A DNA stretch of 64,000 bases from Myxococcales bacterium (GTDB lineage Bacteria; Myxococcota_A; Polyangia; GCA-2747355), in NCBI GenBank assembly GCA_020431405.1, contig JAGQIK010000373.1, positions 16,206 to 80,205 on the forward strand, in the 5' to 3' direction. Each line of letters begins with the position of its first letter. Position 1 is the first letter of the stretch. The notes beneath the pieces were generated by a model. The model was not told where the DNA came from, searched no databases, and was given only the letters and a program-made list of their open reading frames with translations. Below are positions 1 to 9,438 of the stretch, piece after piece. The position numbers were made by a program, and so were the translations under genes.

Positions 1-91
1 ACGGCGGACAGGGCGTCTTGCGCCCCGCCTCGTGTGTGCTGCAGCCAGCCGCGAGCGTCAGCAGCGCCGTGGCGAACGCGCGGGCACGCAT

Positions 92-3000
92 CTACTCGAG
101 CGCCAGCGTGCCGAGCACAGCCACCGTGCGCGGCGGGCTCTTGGGGTCGAAGCCGAGCACGTCGCCGAGGGTCAGCAGCGCGCCGCTCTCTTCGAAGCCC
201 GCCAGCTGCACCAGCGCCGTGACCAGATCGGCGAGCACGATCTCGCCGCTGAGTGTGACCTCGGCGCCAAACGCGCCGCCCGCCGCGAGCGGCCCCTTGA
301 TGACGAGCTTTTCGATGGTGGCGCTGGTGGCGATGGCGCCGCTGGGCGAGGGCAGCGGCAGCGTGACGCTCACCGGCGCCGACTCGAAGCTCTGCGCGTC
401 GAGCTTGGCGATCTTCGTCACGACCACGTCGCTGTATTTGGGATCGCCGCTGCTGTGGGCGGCGAAGGCAAGCGTGCCGAGATCGGCGCCGCCAGCGCCC
501 GCTACCCGCGCCCAGCTAAAGCGCGGGAAGAGCTGCTCGAGCACTGTCTGCGCGACCTGCGAGCTCGGCTGCGTCAGCGAAAACCCCTTGTCCTTGGAGA
601 GCGCGCGCAGGGTGCTGCGCACGATGGCGCCGCCGACAGCGATCTTCTGGCCGCCCACCTCGAGCTCGCCTTTGACCTCGAACACGCCGGCGGCCGCGCC
701 AGGATCGAACGTCGCGTCGCGCTCGCTGACCGGCTTGCCGCCGATGGTCACGTTGGTCTTGAGGTCGCTCGCGCTCGGCCAGCGGATCGCGGCGCTCGTC
801 CCTGGGTCGCCAAAGGCGGGGGTGATCTCGAGCGTGTTGCTCGAGACGTTGCCGGCCAGCAGCGCGTCCACCTTGGCTTGACGGTTTCGCCAGTAACTCA
901 GCGCGTGGGTCTTGAAGTTGACGCGCCACGGATAGGTCGTGCCGTTGGGCTTGGCCGTCTCGGGCGTGTCGCCGCCGCCGACGACCTGCGCCAGCGGGTA
1001 GCGATAGGCGCGCTCGCGCCGGCGGATCACCACCTCGGCTTGCGCCATCGTGGCGAGCGCCTTGTCGGCGAGCGGCTTGGCTTTGGCGGCCGCCTGGGCG
1101 TCGTCGTCGCCGGCGATCTTGGCCTCGCGATAGGTCAGCACTGCGTCGTAGAGCTGCTGCGTGTGCCGCGCGCGCAGCATGTTGTTCTCCACGCCGTCGA
1201 TGACCTCGGCGAGCCACGGCTTGCCTGCCTCGGGCACGTCGGGCTCGATGGCGCGCAGGCGCGCCAGCCACTTGCCGTAGGCCGCGTCCATCTTGGCCAG
1301 CCGATCGAGGTCGCCCTTGCGGAAGCTGTCGACCTCGCCCTGGCTGAAGCCGAGCACCGTGTTGAAGGCCACGCGCACCGGCTGAAACTCGAGGCCCGTG
1401 GCGGCGCCGATCTCGTCGGCGGGGTCTTCGCCCGATAGATACGCGAACAGCCCACCGGGCCGGCCGCGATAGTCTTCGAACTGCAGCAGGTACTGGCGCT
1501 GGTGAGTCACCAGCTCGTCGATGACCTTGATCGCCTCGCTGCGCGCCGCACAATCTACCGCGCCGATGCCGTCCTTGACGGTGAACGTCTCGGGCGCGCA
1601 GAGCGGGTCGAACAGCTCGCCGAGCACCTGCTCGAAGCTCACGTCGCTCTGCCAGTGCAGCATGCCCACCGCGTAGTCTTGCTGCCAGTAGCCCCACTCG
1701 TGCCCGGAGTTGAACATGCGGTGCGCGTAGAGCGTGCCGCCGTTCTTGACGAGCAGGTCCTTGACCAGCTGGATGTCGCGCCAGCGCGTCCAGATGTAGA
1801 GCGGCAGATAGACCGGGATGGTGTTGTCGTAGCTGAGCCACCAGGCGCCCTCGGGAAACCACTCGAGCGGGCGTCCCGCCGCCGAGGCCTTCTTCATCAG
1901 GCACAGCTTGTGGCCGAACGTCTTCTGGTTGTAGACGTAGGCGTCGTTTTCCAGCGGGTAGAACATCACCGTGTGGACCTTGACGCCAAAGCGCGGGTCG
2001 GTGTGGAAGGCGAGGTCGTAGTAGTCGACGGTGCCCTTGCTGTTGGTGCCGGGCGGGCAGCCGAGATCGTCGAAGTTGTCGGTGGGCTGGCTGCCGCTGA
2101 TGTGGTCGTTGATCATGACCTTGAGGTCGGGCCGCAGCTCGAGCGACTTGCGGCCGGCCCAGTTGATCCAGTCGACGGTCTCTTTGTCGGGCGTGACGGT
2201 GAACTCGGTGGGCCCGAAGTGGATGCCGAAGTCGACGGCGTCGGGGGCGGCGGCGAGCTGCGCGGTGACGTAGTCCTCGATCTGCTTTTTGACGGGCACG
2301 GGGCGCGACGGATCGATGTCGGCGCTCGCGCCCTGCTGTTGGTTGTGCAGCGAGATGCCGGCCCCGCCGCGCATGCCGAGCACGCGCTGCAGCGCGCGCA
2401 GCTGCTCGACACGCTGCTGGCGTCGCTCCGCGGGCGCGATGCCGCGCCCCGCGCCGCGAAACGTCTCGCCGCGATTCTTGATGATCCAGTCGTTGACGTT
2501 GGCCGCCTCGTCGATGGGGTGGTTGCTGTCAGAGAACGCCTCGAGCTGCTCGAGCGGGTGGGCGCCGTGGAAGGTGAAGCCGCGCTTTTCGTAGTCGGCC
2601 GAGAAGGTGATGCCGTCGGCGCCGGGGCGGATCGCGGTCGACGCTTCGGCGCGGCGCCGCAGCAGGTGCGACGGGTTGCGCGGCAGAAAATCCTCTTCGG
2701 GATGGTAGTAGCGCGCGCCGAGACGTCGCAGCACCTCGTATACGGCGTACTGCTTGCCGAGCGCCGTGCGGCCGTCGGTCCACACGATGGTGGCGCCGCC
2801 GTCGTCGTCGAGGCCGTTTTCGAAGCGGCCCACGCGCTCGGTGACGATGCGGAACGCGTCGCCCTCGAGCCCCGCCAGCGATAGCGGTGCGAGGTGGCCG
2901 CTGCTGACAGTGGCGGCTTCGAGCACCAGCACCAGACCGGCGCGGCGACGCTCGGTCAGCGCTTCGATGGCGCGCCGCGTGTCGTCGGCGACGCGTTCGA

Positions 3001-3253
3001 TCTCGACGCGCTTGCCGTCAGCGAGCCGACCCAGCGCGCGCTGCGTTGGCGCCAACATGCGCTCGATAGCCGGCGTGGTCTTCGCGGCGAGCGGCGCGAT
3101 CACCAGCAACGTGCCCTGTGGCCGGTCGTCGTCACTGCAGCCCAGCGCGCCCGCGCAGACGGCAAGCACGACCAACATACGAGCAAGGCTCGGCCTGGCC
3201 TTGGAAGGCAGTTGCGAGAAGCGACGCATGAGCGCGAGCCTACCGCCATTCAT
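92..3253 (-). CDS. Large glycoside-hydrolase-like lipoprotein
   Basis: Seen: about 1050 residues. A basic N-terminus and hydrophobic stretch lead to a lipobox (AGALGC), so an exported lipoprotein is likely. The segment near residues 165-181 (GKQYAVYEVLRRLGARYYH) resembles the N-terminal carbohydrate-binding domain that precedes TIM barrels in alpha-glucuronidase and DUF4838 proteins. The centre is rich in Trp, Tyr and His, as in a glycosidase barrel; the C-terminal 350 residues look like beta-rich accessory domains. Inferred: a surface enzyme or binding protein for polysaccharide; the substrate is unknown. Start: an ATG at 3253 has AAGGAAG about 12 bases upstream, and an ATG at 3229 would also leave a complete signal peptide. 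It is divergent from the acyl-CoA dehydrogenase gene. The 91 bases to its left show nothing I recognise. Confidence 0.6.
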   Translation of the reverse strand: MNGGRLALMRRFSQLPSKARPSLARMLVVLAVCAGALGCSDDDRPQGTLLVIAPLAAKTTPAIERMLAPTQRALGRLADGKRVEIERVADDTRRAIEALTERRRAGLVLVLEAATVSSGHLAPLSLAGLEGDAFRIVTERVGRFENGLDDDGGATIVWTDGRTALGKQYAVYEVLRRLGARYYHPEEDFLPRNPSHLLRRRAEASTAIRPGADGITFSADYEKRGFTFHGAHPLEQLEAFSDSNHPIDEAANVNDWIIKNRGETFRGAGRGIAPAERRQQRVEQLRALQRVLGMRGGAGISLHNQQQGASADIDPSRPVPVKKQIEDYVTAQLAAAPDAVDFGIHFGPTEFTVTPDKETVDWINWAGRKSLELRPDLKVMINDHISGSQPTDNFDDLGCPPGTNSKGTVDYYDLAFHTDPRFGVKVHTVMFYPLENDAYVYNQKTFGHKLCLMKKASAAGRPLEWFPEGAWWLSYDNTIPVYLPLYIWTRWRDIQLVKDLLVKNGGTLYAHRMFNSGHEWGYWQQDYAVGMLHWQSDVSFEQVLGELFDPLCAPETFTVKDGIGAVDCAARSEAIKVIDELVTHQRQYLLQFEDYRGRPGGLFAYLSGEDPADEIGAATGLEFQPVRVAFNTVLGFSQGEVDSFRKGDLDRLAKMDAAYGKWLARLRAIEPDVPEAGKPWLAEVIDGVENNMLRARHTQQLYDAVLTYREAKIAGDDDAQAAAKAKPLADKALATMAQAEVVIRRRERAYRYPLAQVVGGGDTPETAKPNGTTYPWRVNFKTHALSYWRNRQAKVDALLAGNVSSNTLEITPAFGDPGTSAAIRWPSASDLKTNVTIGGKPVSERDATFDPGAAAGVFEVKGELEVGGQKIAVGGAIVRSTLRALSKDKGFSLTQPSSQVAQTVLEQLFPRFSWARVAGAGGADLGTLAFAAHSSGDPKYSDVVVTKIAKLDAQSFESAPVSVTLPLPSPSGAIATSATIEKLVIKGPLAAGGAFGAEVTLSGEIVLADLVTALVQLAGFEESGALLTLGDVLGFDPKSPPRTVAVLGTLALE

Positions 3254-3395
3254 CGCGGCGTGTTTCTTCCTTGTCATCGCCGGCCGGGCGGCCGGTGCAG
3301 CTGACCCGCTGGTCACGCGTCCAGCGCACAGCATAGCCACGTGTAGTTGCTCAACTTATCGTAAAGCTTCTGATCTCCACCGGGGCATTTTGACG

Positions 3396-3407
3396 CGTTG
3401 CGCAACG
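3396..3407. promoter_or_regulatory. 12-bp perfect palindrome upstream of acyl-CoA dehydrogenase
   Basis: CGTTGCGCAACG is a perfect palindrome lying 50 bases before the acyl-CoA dehydrogenase start, in the gap between two divergent genes. It is a possible operator. No regulator can be assigned from sequence alone. Confidence 0.25.
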
Positions 3408-3457
3408 GTGCCCGGCGCGCTACCGTTATGACTCCAACGATTGATGGAGAGCGCGCG

Positions 3458-5299
3458 ATGCCAGAGACCACCTATAGCGTCGATCTGAGAGATATCCGCT
3501 TCGTGCTCTACGAGTACCTCGGGCTCGAACGCCTGCAGGCGCTCGGCTACTCGGCGGTCGATCGCGAGGCGATCGACTTGATGCTCGAGGAGTGTTTCAA
3601 GGTTAACCGCGACCTGCTCGCGCCGCTCAACCAGGTCGGCGATCGCGTCGGTCTTCGTTTCGAAGACGGCAAGGTCATCACGCCCGAAGGCTTCAAGAAG
3701 GCCTACGACGCCTTCGTGCAGGGCGGCTGGATGCGCATCACCGAGCCCGAAGAGGCTGGCGGCATGGGCCTGCCGTACTGCATGGCGCTCGCGCCTACCG
3801 AGATGAACGTCGGCGCCAACTGCTCGCTGGCGCTCTCCATCGGCCTGACCTACGCGGCGGCGTCGACCATTCGCGCCCACGGCGCGCCGTGGATGATCGA
3901 CACCTACTGCGAGAAGATGGTCTCGGGCCAGTGGCAGGGCACGATGTGTCTCACCGAGCCTGCGGTGGGCACCGCGCTGCCCGACATGAAGACCAACGCG
4001 CGCAAGGTCGGCGACGAGTGGTATCTGCGCGGCACCAAGATCTTCATCACCGGCGGCGAGCACGATCTCACCGAGAACCACGTGCACCTGGTGCTGTCGC
4101 GCACCGAGGGCGCGCCGGCGGGCTACAAGGGGCTGAGTCTCTTCATCGTGCCCAAGTTCCGTCCCGACAAGAGCGGCAACCCCGGCGAGCCCAACGACGT
4201 CGTGTGCGCCGGCATCGAGCACAAGATGGGCATCAAGGCCTCGCCGACGTGCGTGATGCAATTCGGCGAGAACGATGACTGTCGCGCCTGGCTCATCGGT
4301 GAAGAAGGCCAAGGCCTGCCGCAGATGTTCCACATGATGAACCACGCGCGCATCGGCGTGGGTATGCAGGGGCTCGCCATCGCCTCGCAGGCCTATCAGT
4401 ACGCGCGCGACTATGCCCGCGAGCGCGTGCAGGGCACCGACATCGAGAAGATCAAGGACAACGACGCGCCGCGCGTGACGATCAACCAGCACCCCGACGT
4501 GCGCCGCATGCTGCTTTCGAGCAAGGCGATCGTCGAGGGCTCGCGCGCGCTGCTCTACAAGACGGCCAACTTCCTCGATCTCGCCGCCGGTGGCGACGAC
4601 AACGCCGAGACCTATCGCGGCGTCGTCGAGCTGCTGACGCCGATCTGCAAGGCCTGGGTCTCGGATCGCGGCTTCGACGTGACGCGCGACGCAGTGCAGA
4701 TCATGGGCGGCTACGGCTACGTCTCGGAGTACCCCGTCGAGCAGCACCTGCGTGACGCCAAGATCGCGTCGATCTACGAAGGCACCAACGGCGTGCAGGC
4801 GCTCGATCTGCTCGGCCGCAAGCTGCCGGCCAAGGGCGGCATGCACCTGCAGATGCTGCTCAAGCAGATCGACGACTTTCTCGGCAATCAAAAGGGTCAC
4901 CCTGGCCTCGCCAAGGACATCGCCTTCTTCGCCGACGAGTTCGAGCGCTGGAAGGGTGTGACGATGAAGCTCGCCGCGCTCGGCATGGGCGGCGACCGGC
5001 GCTACCCGGTGCTCTGCGCGACGCCCTATCTCGAGATGGCGGGCAACACGGTGGTCGGCTGGTGTCTGCTCGAGCAGGCCGTCGTCGCCTTCGACAAGCT
5101 GCAGTCGACGTACAGCGCCCGCGGCGCAGCCGACGAAGCGGCGCGAGCGGCACTGCACGACAAGGACAGCGAGGCGGCGTACTACTTCAACAAGATCGAG
5201 ACCACGCGCTTCTTCGTCTACAACATCCTCACGCGCAATCGCGGCATCGCGGCACAGATCGAGAGCGGCGACCGCTCCGCGCTGGCCTACATGGCCTGA
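3458..5299 (+). CDS. Acyl-CoA dehydrogenase, ~600-residue type
   Basis: 613 residues. The flavoenzyme family oxidises acyl-CoA to trans-2-enoyl-CoA and passes electrons to ETF. Seen: MCLTEPAVGTALP is the FAD/substrate loop of the middle domain, RIGVGMQG the start of the C-terminal helical domain, and IYEGTNGVQ carries the catalytic base (Glu441). A further ~150 residues follow, as in the longer bacterial FadE-like class often annotated with a DUF1974/AcdA-type tail. The ATG at 3458 follows GGAGAG by 7 bases; an in-frame start at 3398 would add 20 unlikely residues. Inferred role: fatty acid beta-oxidation. No ETF or thiolase gene is adjacent. Confidence 0.9.
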   Translation: MPETTYSVDLRDIRFVLYEYLGLERLQALGYSAVDREAIDLMLEECFKVNRDLLAPLNQVGDRVGLRFEDGKVITPEGFKKAYDAFVQGGWMRITEPEEAGGMGLPYCMALAPTEMNVGANCSLALSIGLTYAAASTIRAHGAPWMIDTYCEKMVSGQWQGTMCLTEPAVGTALPDMKTNARKVGDEWYLRGTKIFITGGEHDLTENHVHLVLSRTEGAPAGYKGLSLFIVPKFRPDKSGNPGEPNDVVCAGIEHKMGIKASPTCVMQFGENDDCRAWLIGEEGQGLPQMFHMMNHARIGVGMQGLAIASQAYQYARDYARERVQGTDIEKIKDNDAPRVTINQHPDVRRMLLSSKAIVEGSRALLYKTANFLDLAAGGDDNAETYRGVVELLTPICKAWVSDRGFDVTRDAVQIMGGYGYVSEYPVEQHLRDAKIASIYEGTNGVQALDLLGRKLPAKGGMHLQMLLKQIDDFLGNQKGHPGLAKDIAFFADEFERWKGVTMKLAALGMGGDRRYPVLCATPYLEMAGNTVVGWCLLEQAVVAFDKLQSTYSARGAADEAARAALHDKDSEAAYYFNKIETTRFFVYNILTRNRGIAAQIESGDRSALAYMA

Positions 5300-5322
5300 G
5301 CCGCGCGCTGCACTGACCCGCG

Positions 5323-5742
5323 CTAGTCCGTCGTCTCGTCCGCCGCCGTACTGTCGGGTGCGGCGGCGGCCTTCGCCAGACCCTCCGCCACCACGCGCTC
5401 GAGCTCCTCGGCCACGCCGCGCTCCCACGGCTTGGAGAAGAACTCGTCGATCAGACCATCGTCGATCAGCTGCTGCAGATCGCTTGGCGGATAGGCGCTG
5501 AGCATCACGCGGGTGGCTTTCGGCTGCAGGGTCCGGGCGGTGAGCAGCACGTCCACGCCGCTGCGGCCCGGCATCACGCAGTCGGTGACGATCAGATCGA
5601 GCCGTTCATCGCGTAAGATCTGCTCGGCCTGCTCGTAGTTTTCGGCCTGGAAGACGTCGTGATGGCGTAGCAGCCGAGAGAGCGCCCTCAATACACCAGC
5701 CTCGTCGTCAACGATGAGGATCTGGAGCTTGGTGCATGACAT
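5323..5742 (-). CDS. Stand-alone response regulator receiver protein
   Basis: 139 residues, almost entirely one receiver (CheY-like) domain. Seen: an acidic pair in IVDDE near residues 10-13, the phospho-accepting Asp in IVTDCVMPG, a conserved Ser in MLSAYPP and the Lys of FFSKPW. The FFSKPW ending is common in RpfG/HD-GYP-associated receivers, but no output domain follows; only an Ala/Glu/Thr-rich tail of about 20 residues. It is convergent with the acyl-CoA dehydrogenase gene and has no kinase next to it. No clear Shine-Dalgarno is seen before the ATG. The partner kinase and output are unknown. Confidence 0.85.
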   Translation of the reverse strand: MSCTKLQILIVDDEAGVLRALSRLLRHHDVFQAENYEQAEQILRDERLDLIVTDCVMPGRSGVDVLLTARTLQPKATRVMLSAYPPSDLQQLIDDGLIDEFFSKPWERGVAEELERVVAEGLAKAAAAPDSTAADETTD

Positions 5743-5855
5743 AGGACGGAGACGGCGCCTTGATCACACGTTTTATTCTGCTGCCTTGTGGCAGGTCAAG
5801 AATTCGCGGCGGCGGATTGGCTCGACGGAGAGCGAATCGAACGCCGACAATCGTG

Positions 5856-5872
5856 CGTGTCGAGCTGACACG
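5856..5872. promoter_or_regulatory. Inverted repeat CGTGTC-N5-GACACG
   Basis: Perfect 6-bp arms around GAGCT, 18 bases before the ATG at 5891 and within the divergent promoter region shared with the receiver gene. Possible operator or 5'-UTR hairpin. Confidence 0.3.
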
Positions 5873-5890
5873 GGCTAGACCTCCGATACG

Positions 5891-7465
5891 ATGACTCTAT
5901 TGCGGCTTTTACTTGTATTTGTGCTGCTGGCGCTGCCCGCCGGCGATGTCCACGCGCTGCCCTGGCCGAGCTCCAGCACGCATCGCGGTGCCATTAGGGG
6001 TGCGATCAAGGGCTTCAAAAGTTACAGCGACTGCGTCGACAAGCTCGCTCGCAGCGTTCCGGCGAGCGCGCTCTCGGTGACCCTCGACGGCAAGACCCTG
6101 TCGCTCATCTGCCGCGCACATCAGGCCGCCGCCGAGAACAGCGAGGAGCCGTGCAAGCTGATCGGCAGCCGCGACTACCAGCTCAAGCGCGCCTGTCAGC
6201 GCTTCTACGCTATCTACAGCGGCAAGTGGCAGAAATGCCCACGTAGCGGCTATCCGTCGCACCACGAGGGATTGTGCCTGGCGCTCTCGACACGCCAGCC
6301 GGCGCTGTGCCGCGCCGCGAAGCCCAAGGAGCGCCCGCTGTGCGAAGCGCTGCTCGGCAAGGCGCAACGCTGTGACAAGCTCGACAAGTCCGACGCGGCC
6401 GCCTGCCGCGCGCAGGTTCGCGCGTGGCGCGGGCTTTACGGCCCCAAGAAGCCTGTTTTACCGGTTGCGTTCGAGCCGTCGTTCGAGGCGCGGGCGAGCG
6501 CGCGCTCGGCGGGTGTGAAGCTGCCGGCCGGCGCGGCGAGCTTCAAGGCGGCCTTCGTGCGCTACGGGCTGCTGCTCGCAGACGCCACTGGCCAGGGCGA
6601 CGCGTTGGTCATCAATCGCCAGTTCGCGCCGCGCGACTACTACAGCTACCGCAACCGGCCACCGCTGCAGGTCGAGCTTTGGATCTCGCTCGCCAGCGGC
6701 AGCGGCGGCGCCGCCAGCTACACGGTGGGCAGCGGCAACGGCGGCGGCAAGATCACGTTCCGCGGCGGCAACGGGCGCTATCGCACGATGACCGCGCAGA
6801 GCGGCACCGTGAAGGTCACGCGCCTCGAGCGCAAGCTCGGCGGTCGAATCGTCGCTTCATTCAGCCTCGTCTACAGCGACGGTGTCGACAAGGTCGCGCT
6901 CGACGGACGCTTCGAGACCTTCGTACGCGAGCTGTTGCCGCTCAAAGACGTGGCGCGCTACGTGCGCTACCGCTTCATGCCACAGCCGAGCACGCGCCAC
7001 CGCTCGCGCTACAGCAGCGCGCGCCTTTCACCCGACGAGGTCAAGCGCATCAGCGCGCGCATCCGCAAGGTCAAAGAGAACCGCTATTGGGTCGATCCCA
7101 GCGTGCGCGACGAGATCGCCAAGAACACCGGCTGGATCATGTACGGCGGCTCGATCAGCAGACGCTACCAGAGCGGCGGCAGCTACAGCTGCTATCGCAT
7201 GTACACCGTCTATCGCAACAGCGTGCTGTGGCTGCTCGGCTTTCGCGACAACGACGTCGTCTGCAAGGTCAACCGCCGCAAGCTCGACACGCCCGAGGAC
7301 GCCTACGCCGCCTACGGCACGCTGCGCAGGACGCGGCAGCTGTCGTTCGAGGTCGAGCGCGGCGGCAAGACGATCACGCTGCGCTACAGCATCCGGCGCG
7401 TGCGCGGCAAGCGGCGCGCCGGCGCGGCGAAGTCCCGCAAGAAGCGCTCCAAGCGCACGAAATAG
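5891..7465 (+). CDS. Secreted Cys-rich protein with GspC-like PDZ end
   Basis: 524 residues. Seen: an N-terminal hydrophobic signal or anchor (residues 1-22); a Cys-rich region (about 35-175) with some ten cysteines; a beta-rich central domain with Gly/Ser-rich loops (about 190-350); and a C-terminal segment (about 430-500) containing LLGFRDNDVVCKVNRRKL then LSFEVERGGKTITLRY. This last part follows the layout of the PDZ domain of type II secretion protein GspC (L-G-hydrophobic-x-x-x-D-hydrophobic, then a D/E-A-x-x-x-Y-x-x-L-R helix). The tail is strongly basic. Inferred: a periplasmic or exported protein that may contact the type II machinery, or that merely borrows its PDZ module. No other gsp gene is in the window, and it is too long and too Cys-rich for a plain GspC. 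Confidence 0.6.
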   Translation: MTLLRLLLVFVLLALPAGDVHALPWPSSSTHRGAIRGAIKGFKSYSDCVDKLARSVPASALSVTLDGKTLSLICRAHQAAAENSEEPCKLIGSRDYQLKRACQRFYAIYSGKWQKCPRSGYPSHHEGLCLALSTRQPALCRAAKPKERPLCEALLGKAQRCDKLDKSDAAACRAQVRAWRGLYGPKKPVLPVAFEPSFEARASARSAGVKLPAGAASFKAAFVRYGLLLADATGQGDALVINRQFAPRDYYSYRNRPPLQVELWISLASGSGGAASYTVGSGNGGGKITFRGGNGRYRTMTAQSGTVKVTRLERKLGGRIVASFSLVYSDGVDKVALDGRFETFVRELLPLKDVARYVRYRFMPQPSTRHRSRYSSARLSPDEVKRISARIRKVKENRYWVDPSVRDEIAKNTGWIMYGGSISRRYQSGGSYSCYRMYTVYRNSVLWLLGFRDNDVVCKVNRRKLDTPEDAYAAYGTLRRTRQLSFEVERGGKTITLRYSIRRVRGKRRAGAAKSRKKRSKRTK

Positions 7466-7504
7466 CGTCGTCGTGATATTCTGACCGGGCGCCCGGCCGC
7501 GAGC

Positions 7505-7519
7505 GCGTGCACGCATGCG
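7505..7519. promoter_or_regulatory. Overlapping palindromes before the tetR-like gene
   Basis: GCGTGCACGC (7505-7514) overlaps CGCATGCG (7512-7519), 40-55 bases before the regulator start. Such sites are often autoregulatory TetR operators, but short palindromes are frequent by chance at this base composition. Confidence 0.2.
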
Positions 7520-7560
7520 CGCCGCGTTCGTCGGCGAGATCTAGCCCGAGAAGAACCATC

Positions 7561-8202
7561 ATGATGACCTCCCTCAAGGACCAAGCCGTCGAGAGCACCG
7601 TCGACCTCAACAACCGGCGCGTGGTGCAGATCCTCGAAGCCGCCGCGAAGTGCTTCGCCAAGAAGGGCTTCAACGAGACGAGCGTCAAGGACATCGCCGC
7701 CAAGGTCGGCGTGACCAAGAGCATGGTGCACTACTACTTCGATAGTAAGGCGCACCTGCTGCACGAGGTGCTGGCCTACTACAACCAGCGGCACCTGCAG
7801 CGCGTCACCGACCAGCTCGAGGTCATCGGCGACAGCGCGCACGAGCGCTCGCGCACGGCGCTCAAGTCGCTGTGGAAGGTCATCCGCGAGGAGCGGCGCT
7901 TCTTTCGCCTCTCGCTCGAGTTCTGGGCCATCTCCGCGCACGACAACAAGCTGCGCGAGCGCCTGCGTCAGACGCACGAGAAGGCGCGCAAGCTGGTCAC
8001 GGTGGGCATCGAGGACGCGCTCGGCGCCGACAAGGACAAGCTGCCGTTCTCCAACGAAGCGCTCGGCGCGTTGATCCTCGCCGTGCTCAACGGCATGGCC
8101 GTGCAGGACTACGCCGAGCCCGACGGCGTCGACATGGACGAGACGTTTCGCGTGTTCCTCGCCTCGCTGCTCAGCGGCATGTCGCTGCTCAAGATGGGCT
8201 AG
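7561..8202 (+). CDS. TetR/AcrR-family transcriptional regulator
   Basis: 213 residues. Seen: an N-terminal helix-turn-helix at about residues 20-65 (ILEAAAKCFAKKGFNETSVK, then DIAAKVGVTKSMVHYYFDSK), the standard TetR DNA-binding signature ending in the YYFxSK motif. The C-terminal helical ligand domain (about 75-210) is divergent. Two consecutive ATGs (7561 and 7564) can start it. Known for the family: a dimeric repressor released by a small ligand. The ligand and targets are unknown; the nearest candidates are itself and the convergent neighbour ending at 8230. Confidence 0.9.
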   Translation: MMTSLKDQAVESTVDLNNRRVVQILEAAAKCFAKKGFNETSVKDIAAKVGVTKSMVHYYFDSKAHLLHEVLAYYNQRHLQRVTDQLEVIGDSAHERSRTALKSLWKVIREERRFFRLSLEFWAISAHDNKLRERLRQTHEKARKLVTVGIEDALGADKDKLPFSNEALGALILAVLNGMAVQDYAEPDGVDMDETFRVFLASLLSGMSLLKMG

Positions 8203-8229
8203 TTAGCGCTTCGAGCGCCGAGCGCGAGC

Positions 8230-9246
8230 TCAGCGCTTCGAGAGCCAATCGAGCAACGCCTCGCCGCGCAGCGCCAGGCGCAACCCGGCACGCAGAAGCT
8301 GCGCCAGCTGGGCTACGCCGACGTCGCTGACAGCGCGCGCGCTGGGCGGCCGCTGCAGCATCTCGGGCAGCCGCTGGCAGATCGCCTCGAAGTAGCCCGA
8401 TTGCACGCAGCCCTCGAGCGAGAAGATGTAGAGCTCGTTGGTGTAGCGGCAGGCGCGCTCGAGCTCGTCGAGCAGCGTGTCGAGGTCGAGCAGGCGATCG
8501 GCGATGCGGTCGCGCACGAACTCCACGCCGCCGCCGGTGATGCCCACCGCGATGGCGTCGGCTTCTTCGCCGAAGGCCTCGATCAAGCCGGCGCCGAGCA
8601 GCTCGGGCAGCATGCTGCGATACAGCATCAGCACCTCGCGGTCGGGCAGAAAGTCGACAAAGCCGAGGGCGCGCTGCAGCAGCGACGAGCGCGCGGCGCG
8701 TTCATCGACGATGAGCGGGATCTGGTAGCTCTCCACGACGTAGCCGCTGCGGCGGATCTCGTCGACGATCTGCGCGTAGCGCTCGACAGCGCGATGCACG
8801 TGGCTGCGGCTGCGGCGGTTGCGCAGCAGCGTGCGCAGCGCGCGCATGCCGTGGCGCATCAGCGCGATGGCGTCGTCGCGCGGCGTCTCGACGTCGAGGC
8901 CGATGGTGCGCACGGCGAGGGTGTGGTGCTTGTTCCAGCTGTCGAAGGTGTAGAAGCGGTCGAGCGCGGCGTCGGCGTTGTCGGCGGTGAGCCAGTAGCC
9001 GAGGGCTTCGTCGAGCACCAGCCAGGCCGTCACCGCGATGCCGCGCGCGTCGAGGCGGCGCAAGAGCTCGGCGCGCTCGGGCGACATGTCGAGCATGCAC
9101 ATCGAGAGGCTGGCGCCCAGCTGGGCGAGGCCGTCCTCGACGCGCGGGTCGTCAAAGAGCGCCAGCAGCTCGGGGGTCTCGAGCTCGACGAAGAAGGTCA
9201 GCTTGTTATGCACGGGCAGCATCCACTGGCGCAGACCTGATATCAT
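8230..9246 (-). CDS. Unknown soluble protein, possible TIM-barrel fold
   Basis: About 338 residues with no signal peptide. I do not recognise the family with certainty. Alternating hydrophobic strands and helices, for example GIAVTAWLVLDEALGYWL followed by an Asp/Phe/Trp-rich stretch (DRFYTFDSWNKHH), and a late segment NELYIFSLEGCVQSG are compatible with a (beta/alpha)8 barrel such as glycosidase-like proteins. Several acidic and aromatic residues sit at the predicted strand ends. Start: ATG at 9246, with an adjacent in-frame TTG at 9249; neither has a clear Shine-Dalgarno. It is convergent with the TetR gene. Function unknown. Confidence 0.55.
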   Translation of the reverse strand: MISGLRQWMLPVHNKLTFFVELETPELLALFDDPRVEDGLAQLGASLSMCMLDMSPERAELLRRLDARGIAVTAWLVLDEALGYWLTADNADAALDRFYTFDSWNKHHTLAVRTIGLDVETPRDDAIALMRHGMRALRTLLRNRRSRSHVHRAVERYAQIVDEIRRSGYVVESYQIPLIVDERAARSSLLQRALGFVDFLPDREVLMLYRSMLPELLGAGLIEAFGEEADAIAVGITGGGVEFVRDRIADRLLDLDTLLDELERACRYTNELYIFSLEGCVQSGYFEAICQRLPEMLQRPPSARAVSDVGVAQLAQLLRAGLRLALRGEALLDWLSKR

Positions 9247-9438
9247 CAACTTGGCGGGGAGAACAGCGCCGCCAAGGCGGTGGTTTTTTTGACCTGGACC
9301 GCCCGGCCGTCCATACGCTAAGGGGCGCGACGGGTGGTTCGCGCCAGCTCTCCCCGTATGACGTAGCAGTACCCCTCGAAAAGCGGAGAGAGGATGGCCG
9401 TGCGCCCGCGCGAAGACCTAGACGCTCGAAAGGTAGAC

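Noticed and set aside
1..91. Start of a gene at the left edge
   Set aside because: Plus-strand frames beginning at 18-34 run antisense through the large lipoprotein gene and lack any protein character.
3356..5428. A 690-codon minus-strand frame over the acyl-CoA dehydrogenase
   Set aside because: It is the antisense shadow of a well-recognised enzyme; the product is low in hydrophobic core pattern and matches no family.
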